This document shows, piece after piece, positions 18,503 to 25,385 of a stretch of 64,000 nucleotides of DNA. The notes under the pieces were generated by a model, which was given only the letters and a program-made list of their open reading frames with translations, searched no databases and was not told the DNA's origin. The stretch comes from Luteolibacter rhizosphaerae (GTDB lineage: Bacteria > Verrucomicrobiota > Verrucomicrobiia > Verrucomicrobiales > Akkermansiaceae). The stretch spans positions 248,001-312,000 of the forward strand of contig NZ_JAPDDR010000004.1 of the NCBI RefSeq assembly GCF_025950095.1, read 5' to 3'. The position numbers and the translations under genes are program-made. Position 1 is the stretch's first letter, and every line of letters begins with the position of its first letter.

Positions 18503-20740
18503 TCAGCGCGGAGTGTTCGCGTCCGGGGCGAAGATCGGCGTCGTCGTGGTCCAGGAGAGCGTCTCGGTGCGGGTGTCCGAGCGCGCGGTCTTGCTGTCCC
18601 CGTTGAAGCGGTAGGCGGGCCCGGTGATGGTCGGGAAGGGCGTCTTGAAGAACAAACCGCTCTCGATGTCTGCCTGCTGGTCGTAGGATTCCGAGCCGCC
18701 GTCCCACGTGTAGGTTTCCGTGAAGAGTCCGGTGGCACTGAGGCCGAAGGTGAGGGTGGAGCCGTTTCCGGAGAAGTTTGCCCCGGCGATGATCAGGTTG
18801 GGCGGAGCGCTCGAGCCGAGATCCACCGAGACGAGATCCGATCCACCGCTCCAAGTGTAGCTCTCGTCCTCGGATGGACGGTAGCTGCCGGAACCTTTGA
18901 TCTTCCCGTTGCAGTCGTTGGCCAGGTTCCAGTAACTCTTCCAGATGTATCGGACCTCGCCTTCCGGTTCGTAGCGCTCGCCGTGGATGTCGGCACGCAT
19001 CTTCACGGTGAAGGTCATGTTCGCATTCAGCGATCCCTGTTCGCGTCGGTCGAAGGTGAAGGGGATGGTCCACTCGGTCATGGGGACCTCATTGCTTTTG
19101 CTCTCGAAGTCCTTGTTGATGATCACCTGGAAGTTGCCCTGTGGGACCGGCTTGGGGACACGGATCACGATGCCGTCTTCTTCCTTCCAGCGGACGACTT
19201 CGAGCGGCTTGCCGCCCCAGAGCACGGTCCGTTTGCCTACGCCCGGATCGTCGCCGAAGTCGCCTTCGAGGAGATACTTCGGGAAGTTCTCTCCGGGCGA
19301 TGTTCCCTCTTGGAGGATGCGCATGATCGAGGGCCTCAGCATGTGGGCGGGATTCGTCTGGCGGTGCTTCCAGATCAATACGGCATTTGGCCGCGTCTGG
19401 TCGGGGAATCGGGTGCTGGGGTCTTCGTCGTAGCCCTTGCGGTGCATCCAGTTGCTCACCACGTCCACGGTGAAGGAGCGCTCCTTGATGGTGGAGATCG
19501 GTGCCTCGGCATTCATGCCCAGCAGTCGGTCGAAGAGCTTCTTGCAGGGCTTGCCGCTTTCCGGTCCGGAGAGCCAGTCCCAGCTCACGTAAGAGCCTGC
19601 TCCCGCTTCGGTGAATGCAGTCGCCAGATCGTTGTTTGCACCGAAGCAGGCATCCACGACGACCAAGGAATTCGGAGCAAATCGCATGAAGGATCGGACG
19701 AAGGTCCCGGTGATGGTGTAGTAGGGAACCGTCTCGCCGACACCGATGGCCAGCCCCAACTGGCCGGTGCCGCGCATGGTCGCGTAGTCGCCTTGGCTCA
19801 GGGCCTCCGAGGCGAACTCGCGGGTCACGAGCATGGTGCTCTCGGTGCCGTTCTTCCGCTTGTAGGGGCAGCCGTGGATTTGCCAGAAGAGCACGCCGAT
19901 GGGTGTGGCCGCGGTAGACCAGCTCTTGATGGTGAGGACGGGAGTGGAAGCATAGGTGTCCGCCTTGTAGTTGTGGCTTCTCAACCAGCCCGCGATGGTA
20001 TGGGTCGAGCTGGGGAAGGTGGACTCCAGCGAGAAGGCGGCGATCGCCTGTTTGCTGCCAGGGAGGCTCAGCCCGGTGGCGGTGAAGTTGGATTGGATCG
20101 AGGTGTCATCTACTGCCGGAACTTCTACACGTGCCTCGGAGGGCACACGATCAGCCGCGGTGATGTCGCGTCGCGGTTTCGACATGAGCACGCAGATGTC
20201 GTCATCCGTGAAGCGGATCGAGATGTTGTCTCCCACGCTCGTAACCGAGGCTTCGGCGACCAGCGGATTGGTCATTGCCCACGCGATCAGGTTTGCTTGG
20301 GCCTCCGCCTTTGGCAGCGAGGACCATCCCGTCATCTTGAGGGATGCGTCCTTCAGGAAGTTGATCTTGGTTTGCTCGCCGATCGCGCTGTCGTAGACGA
20401 CGGTGAAGAGGGATGGATCGATCAACTGGGCAGGGGGCACACTCGTCTCCGGGCCGGCCTTTCCTCTCACGATTGCCTTCGGGCCGTAGTTGGCAGGCAG
20501 CCGGAGGATCACGCGGCCCTTCCGTCCATCGAGCGGGCCCGAGACGAGGGTGCGCCATGCGGCGGGCGGGCCTTGGGTGTGAATCTCCAGCGCGGCATGG
20601 CGCGAGCCGGCGGGGAACGGAACTTCGACGGTGAAGCGGCCTTCGACATCGAAGGCCGGTTTCGTGATCTCGAGCGCGGCACCGATGGCGGGATGGCGTC
20701 CCAAGGCCAGCAGCAGGATCAGCAGGACATGTCGTTTCAT
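18503..20740 (-). CDS. Secreted protein with caspase/CHAT-like (clan CD) candidate protease domain
   Basis: A 745-residue protein with signal peptide MKRHVLLILLLALGRHPAIG. The central part shows the two hallmarks of clan CD cysteine peptidases: a His after a hydrophobic strand (GVLFWQIHGCP, His289) and a Cys after a second (SLVVVDACFGANNDL, Cys365), followed by AFTEAGAGSYVSWDW, which resembles the region after the Cys in CHAT, caspase and gingipain-like enzymes. Residues about 480-560 look like an IPT/TIG-type Ig domain, and the last ~180 are beta-rich with Gly/Ser/Trp repeats. The substrate is unknown. The family call is by motif only; no close relative is recognised. It is convergent with the beta-barrel gene. 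Confidence 0.68.
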   Translation of the reverse strand: MKRHVLLILLLALGRHPAIGAALEITKPAFDVEGRFTVEVPFPAGSRHAALEIHTQGPPAAWRTLVSGPLDGRKGRVILRLPANYGPKAIVRGKAGPETSVPPAQLIDPSLFTVVYDSAIGEQTKINFLKDASLKMTGWSSLPKAEAQANLIAWAMTNPLVAEASVTSVGDNISIRFTDDDICVLMSKPRRDITAADRVPSEARVEVPAVDDTSIQSNFTATGLSLPGSKQAIAAFSLESTFPSSTHTIAGWLRSHNYKADTYASTPVLTIKSWSTAATPIGVLFWQIHGCPYKRKNGTESTMLVTREFASEALSQGDYATMRGTGQLGLAIGVGETVPYYTITGTFVRSFMRFAPNSLVVVDACFGANNDLATAFTEAGAGSYVSWDWLSGPESGKPCKKLFDRLLGMNAEAPISTIKERSFTVDVVSNWMHRKGYDEDPSTRFPDQTRPNAVLIWKHRQTNPAHMLRPSIMRILQEGTSPGENFPKYLLEGDFGDDPGVGKRTVLWGGKPLEVVRWKEEDGIVIRVPKPVPQGNFQVIINKDFESKSNEVPMTEWTIPFTFDRREQGSLNANMTFTVKMRADIHGERYEPEGEVRYIWKSYWNLANDCNGKIKGSGSYRPSEDESYTWSGGSDLVSVDLGSSAPPNLIIAGANFSGNGSTLTFGLSATGLFTETYTWDGGSESYDQQADIESGLFFKTPFPTITGPAYRFNGDSKTARSDTRTETLSWTTTTPIFAPDANTPR

Positions 20741-20753
20741 GAGATAGGCGTGT

Positions 20754-20768
20754 CTGTCCGATGGACAG
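20754..20768. promoter_or_regulatory. Inverted repeat upstream of the caspase-like gene
   Basis: CTGTCC-GAT-GGACAG, a perfect 6-bp inverted repeat centred about 20 bp before the start at 20740. It is well placed for an operator or a 5' leader hairpin. No known motif is matched. Confidence 0.4.
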
Positions 20769-20805
20769 CGCCCGCAGGCTGCCTAACAGGCATGGCCCGG
20801 TAAAT

Positions 20806-20839
20806 GGAACCAAAGGAGTAACGACAGGACTCCGGTTCC
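20806..20839 (-). terminator. Hairpin downstream of ispH (possible terminator)
   Basis: Long stem GGAACC...GGAGT / ACTCC-GGTTCC with an AAA bulge on one arm and a 9-base loop, 28 bp past the ispH stop. There is only a short T-rich stretch after it, so termination is uncertain. Confidence 0.5.
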
Positions 20840-20867
20840 AGTCTCTAACAGGTGAGCCGGGCGGCGT

Positions 20868-22100
20868 TCAGATCGCCTTCACCGCCTCGCGTGAGATCCC
20901 GCGCATCTCGAAGATCCGGAAGATGGTGTCCTCGATCAAGTTGTTCGGGCAGGAGGCGCCGGCGGTAATGCCGATCACGACCGCCTGCTCGCCTAACAGG
21001 ATGGAGGGATAGCTACTCGCGATCTCCGACTTCTCGTGCAGATCGAAGTGAACGATCTTCTCAAGGGATTCCAAGCAGGCCGCATTGCGGATGAAGAAGG
21101 TCGGCAGGGATTGCTCGCCGATCTCCACCAGGTGGGTGGTGTTCGAGCTATTGTAACCGCCGACCACGAAGAGCATGTCCATCGGGCGGCGCAGCATCTC
21201 GAAGAGGGCGTCCTGCCGCTCTTGGGTGGCACCGCAGATGGTGTCGAAGAAGATGAAGTTCTCCGCATTGCCGTCACGCGCTTCAACGGCGGAGCGGACC
21301 CGGCGCTGAATCTCCTCGGTCTCGCTCTTGAGCATCGTGGTCTGGTTCGCCACGCCGACTTTGGTCAGGTGAAGGTCCGGATCGAAATCCTGCGAAGCCG
21401 CGTGGGCGAAGCGCTTGAGGAAGGCCTCCTTGTCGCCGCCCTCACGGATGTAGCGGCAGACCGCGTCGGTTTCATCCAGGGTGAGAACGATGAGGTAGTG
21501 ACCTTTGCCGTCGTCGCCCATCGCGCGGGAGGCAGTGGCTTGGGTTTCCTCGTGGCCGGCCTTGCCGTGGATGATGGAGGTGATGCCGTCCTTGGCGTAG
21601 CCGCGGACGCGCCGCCAGACCTTCATCACGTCGCCGCAGGTGGTATCCACCACGTAGCAGCCGCGCTCCTCGATCTTCTCCATGAAGTTCGTCGGCGCGC
21701 CGAAGGCCGGCACGATCACCACATCCTCCGCATCGAGGCGATCGTAGTCGTCGGTCAGTTCCTTCCACGGCAGGGAGACGATGCCCATGTCCACCAGCTG
21801 GCGGTTGACCTCCGGGTTGTGGATGATCTCGCCGATCAGGAAAATGCGCTGGTCCGGGAAGACGCGGCGGGCGGCGTAGGCCAGGTCGATGGCGCGCTCG
21901 ACCCCGTAGCAGAAGCCGAACTGCTGCGCGAGGCGCACGGTGGTATTGCCGATCGTGATTTCGCCGCCGTTTTCGCGGATCTTTTCCACGATGGACGAGC
22001 GATAGTGGCGCTCCACCTCGGCGTTGACCTGGGTCATCACGTCCGGGCGGCGGACGTTCACGCGGGGGCGCTTCTGCTTGTCGGCGGCGGCTTCGCTCAT
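20868..22100 (-). CDS. ispH: 4-hydroxy-3-methylbut-2-enyl diphosphate reductase, long plant/cyanobacterial-type
   Basis: Last step of the MEP isoprenoid pathway: reduces HMBPP to IPP and DMAPP with a [4Fe-4S] cluster. The three cluster cysteines lie in GFCYGVERA, VDTTCGDVMKVW and FDTICGATQERQ. Substrate residues are in IHGKAGHEET and GGYNSSNTTHLVE. At 410 residues it is about 100 longer than the E. coli enzyme, and the N-terminal extension and internal sequence resemble the cyanobacterial and plant form. I chose the ATG at 22100; upstream codons in frame encode Arg/Gly-rich noise. The next upstream gene on the strand ends 38 bp away. Confidence 0.95.
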   Translation of the reverse strand: MSEAAADKQKRPRVNVRRPDVMTQVNAEVERHYRSSIVEKIRENGGEITIGNTTVRLAQQFGFCYGVERAIDLAYAARRVFPDQRIFLIGEIIHNPEVNRQLVDMGIVSLPWKELTDDYDRLDAEDVVIVPAFGAPTNFMEKIEERGCYVVDTTCGDVMKVWRRVRGYAKDGITSIIHGKAGHEETQATASRAMGDDGKGHYLIVLTLDETDAVCRYIREGGDKEAFLKRFAHAASQDFDPDLHLTKVGVANQTTMLKSETEEIQRRVRSAVEARDGNAENFIFFDTICGATQERQDALFEMLRRPMDMLFVVGGYNSSNTTHLVEIGEQSLPTFFIRNAACLESLEKIVHFDLHEKSEIASSYPSILLGEQAVVIGITAGASCPNNLIEDTIFRIFEMRGISREAVKAI

Positions 22101-22138
22101 CTGGGGGCGATATAAGGCCGCTTGGCCCCGCGACCAAA

Positions 22139-22888
22139 TCATTTTACCGGGACCGGGGCTGCCGCGGTCCTGCGTCGCAGCACCGGGAGGGCGACCAGGG
22201 AGAAGAGGACCGCGGCCAAGACCTGCATCCAGATCAGGTAGACCGGCCACGGTCCCATGTGGTCGAGCAGGCTGGGATTCACCGGTTTCCGGGAAGCGAA
22301 GCCGAAGTTTGTTCCCAGCCAGAGGTTTACCAGCATGGCGACGGCCAGATAGGCGTTCGCCAAGAGCAGGGCCCGCAGGGGTTCCCGCCACCAAGGGCGC
22401 TCGACCCGCCAACCGAGAACGATGGGGAAGTAGAAGGCCGCGCCCACCACGGCGAAGTGGTGAACGAAGAAGGCGATGAAAGCGGGGTGGGGGTATCCGA
22501 CCGAGATCGCCGGGGTGGCCAGAGCCTGGATCGTGGCCGCGAGGCCCCAAAAGTAGGTCAGGGTGATCAGCAGCCGCTTACCGGTGATCAGGGCGAAGCC
22601 GGCGATGAAGGCGGCCAAGTCACACAGGTGCAGGGGCAGGGAGCTATCCAGATCGTGCTCGATATGCACGGTGGACCAGGCCGCCTGAGTGTAACCGAAG
22701 GCGGAAAGACAGAGCAGGGCGAGGATGAAACGGGCGATCCGCTCCTGTTTCTCCCCCCGCCGTCCCAGCACGATCAGCAGGGCGATCCCGGCGAAACCGG
22801 CCACAAGCGCCCAGCCGTGCATGGCGGAGAAGGGCGTGAAGACGGGCGGCATGAGGACAGGAAAAGCCGGTTCCGCGGTTCCCGGCAA
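22139..22888 (-). CDS. TIGR02206-family integral membrane protein
   Basis: A 249-residue protein with about seven hydrophobic helices. The segment SLPLHLCDLAAFIAGFALIT and later HPAFIAFFVHH match the TIGR02206/YwaF membrane family, whose function is unknown. The start is uncertain between 22888 and the ATG at 22852. It lies 38 bp upstream of ispH and 6 bp downstream of a tiny lipoprotein gene, all on the minus strand, so the three may form an operon. Confidence 0.83.
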   Translation of the reverse strand: MPGTAEPAFPVLMPPVFTPFSAMHGWALVAGFAGIALLIVLGRRGEKQERIARFILALLCLSAFGYTQAAWSTVHIEHDLDSSLPLHLCDLAAFIAGFALITGKRLLITLTYFWGLAATIQALATPAISVGYPHPAFIAFFVHHFAVVGAAFYFPIVLGWRVERPWWREPLRALLLANAYLAVAMLVNLWLGTNFGFASRKPVNPSLLDHMGPWPVYLIWMQVLAAVLFSLVALPVLRRRTAAAPVPVK

Positions 22889-22894
22889 GGAGGA

Positions 22895-23068
22895 CTACTT
22901 CTTGTCCTCGATCTTGATGTCCACCTCGCCGGACTTCTTGTCCTTCTCGATCTGGATGCCGCCGCCGGGGGTGTCCACATCGAGGACCTTTTCTTTCCGG
23001 TCACAGGAACTGCTGCCGAGGGCGCAGGCGGCGAGAAGCAGGGCGGAGGCGAGGAATCGGGTTTTCAT
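22895..23068 (-). CDS. 57-residue predicted lipoprotein
   Basis: Found by reading the minus strand. The ATG at 23068 opens MKTRFLASALLLAACALGSS, then SCDRKEKV. Cysteines sit at residues 15 and 22; the SSSC cysteine just before the charged region or the LAAC cysteine could be lipidated. The mature peptide is very charged, ending VDIKIEDKK before a TAG stop at 22895. The coding pattern (third-position GC) is good. It is a probable outer- or inner-membrane-anchored small protein of unknown role. Confidence 0.62.
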   Translation of the reverse strand: MKTRFLASALLLAACALGSSSCDRKEKVLDVDTPGGGIQIEKDKKSGEVDIKIEDKK

Positions 23069-23309
23069 GGTTAGGCTTTTGGCAGTTCAAAATAGCGGGT
23101 CCGGAGCGTCCGGGGCCGCCGCATGGTGGAAAATATACGAGTCCGTGCACTCCGCCACTGCTTGCTGCATCCTCACAACTTTTTCTGCCTGTGGTGGAAA
23201 CGGCGGATTCCGGGAAAGCCTGACTTTCAACATGTCCGCGTTCCCCGCCGTTGACGTGCGCCCCTTTCCCCCCTGAAATGCGCGCCCCCGGCAGGGTCCG
23301 GGTGTGTAT

Positions 23310-24482
23310 ATGGACTATTCGCAGAAAATCGCCCGTCAGATCGCCGGCATTCCCCGCTCGGGAATCCGCGATTTCTTCGAGCTCGTCCAAGGCCGGGAGG
23401 GCGTGATCTCCCTCGGCGTTGGTGAGCCCGACTTTACGACTCCTTGGCATATTCGCGAAGCCGCCATCTACGCCTTGGAGAAGGGCCACACTTCTTACAC
23501 CTCCAATCTGGGCCTGCCCGCGCTGCGCAAGGCCATCGCCCGCTACGTTTCCGATTTCTTCCACGTCGAGTACGAGGCCCTCACCGAGGTCCTCGTGACC
23601 GTGGGTGTCTCCGAAGCCATCGACATCGCCCTGCGCGCCCTGATCAATCCGGGTGACGAGGTGATCTATCACGAGCCCTGCTACGTCTCGTACTCGCCCT
23701 CGATCGTGATGGCCTACGGCACGGCGGTGGGGGTGCATACCCGCAAGCGTGACGGCTTCTCGCTGAAGCCGGAAGAACTGGCCAAGGTGATCACCCCGAA
23801 GAGCCGGGTGCTGATGCTGAACTTCCCGACCAATCCGACCGGCGCGACCGCAAGCCGCGAGGATCTGGAAGGCATCGCCAAGCTCTGCATCGAGCACGAC
23901 CTCTTCGTGCTGACCGACGAGATCTACAGCGAACTCCGCTACGATGCGGATGAGGAGCATGTCTCCATCGCCTCGCTGCCGGGCATGAAGGAGCGCACGG
24001 TGCTCCTTCACGGTTTCTCGAAGGCCTTCGCCATGACCGGCTTCCGCCTGGGCTATGCCTGTGCGCCGCAGCCGATCACGGAGGCGATGATGAAGATCCA
24101 CCAGTACTCCATGCTCTGCGCGCCGATCATGAGCCAGATGGCCGCGATCGAGGCGCTGGAGAACGGAGCCCCGGAAGTGGCGAAGATGCGCGATGCCTAT
24201 CACCAACGCCGCGATTTCCTGGTGAAGCGCTTGAACCAGATGGGTCTCAGCTGCCACTCGCCGGGCGGTGCCTTCTACGTTTTCCCTGATATCCGCGGGA
24301 CCGGACTGTCCTCGAAGGAATTCGCCATGCGCCTGCTCGAAGAAGAGGGCGTGGCGGCGGTGCCCGGGAGTGCCTTCGGCGAGTCTGGCGAGGGCTTCCT
24401 GCGCTGCTGCTATGCCACCGGCTTCGATGACTTGAAGCTGGCCATGGACAAGATGGAGCGCTTCGTCGGGCGCTTGGCTTGA
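23310..24482 (+). CDS. PLP-dependent class I/II aminotransferase
   Basis: A 390-residue fold-type I aminotransferase of the aspartate/aromatic group. Visible are the substrate/PLP residues SLGVGEPDFTTP near the start, NFPTNPTGA (the conserved Asn that binds PLP), LTDEIYSEL (the Asp that binds the pyridine nitrogen) and the Schiff-base Lys in HGFSKAFAMTGFRLGYA. The C-terminal FLRCCYATGFDDL holds the substrate-carboxylate Arg. It probably acts on aromatic or neutral amino acids; exact specificity cannot be read. The ATG at 23310 is preferred over a GTG at 23304. The start lies 33 bp before the next gene's start when measured from its stop. Confidence 0.9.
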   Translation: MDYSQKIARQIAGIPRSGIRDFFELVQGREGVISLGVGEPDFTTPWHIREAAIYALEKGHTSYTSNLGLPALRKAIARYVSDFFHVEYEALTEVLVTVGVSEAIDIALRALINPGDEVIYHEPCYVSYSPSIVMAYGTAVGVHTRKRDGFSLKPEELAKVITPKSRVLMLNFPTNPTGATASREDLEGIAKLCIEHDLFVLTDEIYSELRYDADEEHVSIASLPGMKERTVLLHGFSKAFAMTGFRLGYACAPQPITEAMMKIHQYSMLCAPIMSQMAAIEALENGAPEVAKMRDAYHQRRDFLVKRLNQMGLSCHSPGGAFYVFPDIRGTGLSSKEFAMRLLEEEGVAAVPGSAFGESGEGFLRCCYATGFDDLKLAMDKMERFVGRLA

Positions 24483-24515
24483 CAGGGGATTTCCTAGCGG
24501 AGGGGATATAGGGAC

Positions 24516-25313
24516 ATGGCCGAGTCGCCCTATCATCCCCCCCGCAATCTCCCGCCGGGGGGATCCGTCGACTCATGGGTAAGAGCCCAAGTGACGCCCT
24601 TTGCGGTGTTCATCGGGCTCACCCTGCTGCTCCAGCTCTTCACCACCTATTTCGGGTGGAAGCATCCGTCCGCCCCTTGGTGGCGGAATTGGCCGGAGCA
24701 ATGGCTCTATCCACTGCAGACGATCGTCGGCCTGGTGCTGGTGATCCGCTGGTGGAAGTACTATGAATTTCGTTGGTCGCTCAAGTGGTCGTTGATCGGG
24801 GCCGTCTTTGGCGCGGTGGGGATCGGCTTCTGGCTGCTGCCAACCATCATGTACGAGCGTCTCGGCCTGAGCGGCGAGGCGGAGGGATGGCTGAAGTGGC
24901 TCGGCTTGGCGGAGCGGGAGAAGGGCTTCAATCCCGCCGAGGCATTCGGTGCCGGCACGCCCGCCTACTGGGCGGCGCTGGTGATGCGCTTCCTCCGCGC
25001 GGTGGTGGTGGTGGCACTGGTGGAAGAGATCTTCTGGCGTTCCTTCCTGATGCGCTTCGTGAAGGACTGGGAAGGCGACTACTGGAAGCGGCCCTTTGGC
25101 GAGGCTTCGTGGAAGTCCTATGCGATCGTGACGCTCTTGTTCATGCTCGCGCACGGGAAGGTCGATTATGCCGGAGCCTTCGTATACGGCTCCCTCACCT
25201 ACCTGCTCTGCATCTGGAGCAGGAACCTCAGCGCCTGCGTGGTGATGCACGCCGTGGCCAACCTGCTCATGGGCCTCTTCGCCGTGATCCACGGCAAGTA
25301 TGGCCTGTGGTAA
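24516..25313 (+). CDS. PEP-CTERM-associated CAAX prenyl protease-related membrane protein (TIGR03008-like)
   Basis: A 265-residue membrane protein with about six to seven helices. It carries the CPBP/Abi motifs VEEIFWRSFLMRF (EExxxR), FMLAHGKVDY and MHAVANLLMG. This arrangement, with FR/WR after the glutamates and a late HAxxN, matches the CAAX-like proteins that occur in genomes with the PEP-CTERM/exosortase system. It may process exported proteins or their sorting signals; this is inferred from co-occurrence, not shown. The PEP-CTERM substrate at 3974-4579 fits, though it is 20 kb away. It lies 33 bp after the aminotransferase stop. Confidence 0.88.
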   Translation: MAESPYHPPRNLPPGGSVDSWVRAQVTPFAVFIGLTLLLQLFTTYFGWKHPSAPWWRNWPEQWLYPLQTIVGLVLVIRWWKYYEFRWSLKWSLIGAVFGAVGIGFWLLPTIMYERLGLSGEAEGWLKWLGLAEREKGFNPAEAFGAGTPAYWAALVMRFLRAVVVVALVEEIFWRSFLMRFVKDWEGDYWKRPFGEASWKSYAIVTLLFMLAHGKVDYAGAFVYGSLTYLLCIWSRNLSACVVMHAVANLLMGLFAVIHGKYGLW

Positions 25314-25323
25314 ACAGGGAAAG

Positions 25324-25358
25324 AAAAAGCCGCCACCGGCATGACACCGGCGGCGGCT
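25324..25358 (-). terminator. Terminator of the first large surface-protein gene
   Basis: Stem AGCCGCCACCGG (25328-25339) / CCGGCGGCGGCT (25347-25358) with one wobble pair. Read on the minus strand the stem runs into TTTTTC. It serves the gene ending at 25386. Confidence 0.88.
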
Positions 25359-25385
25359 GACCAATCCAAGCGTATCCCCAGGAAA

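Noticed and set aside
18407-20803. Long open frame antisense to the caspase-like gene
   Set aside because: No signal or motif in its translation; the minus-strand protein has a signal peptide and recognisable domains.
22139-22550. Extension of ispH upstream of 22100
   Set aside because: Upstream in-frame residues are Arg/Gly/Pro noise and overlap the TIGR02206 gene; the ATG at 22100 gives the known family start.
23001-24536. Long open frame antisense to the aminotransferase
   Set aside because: The plus-strand aminotransferase has all catalytic motifs.
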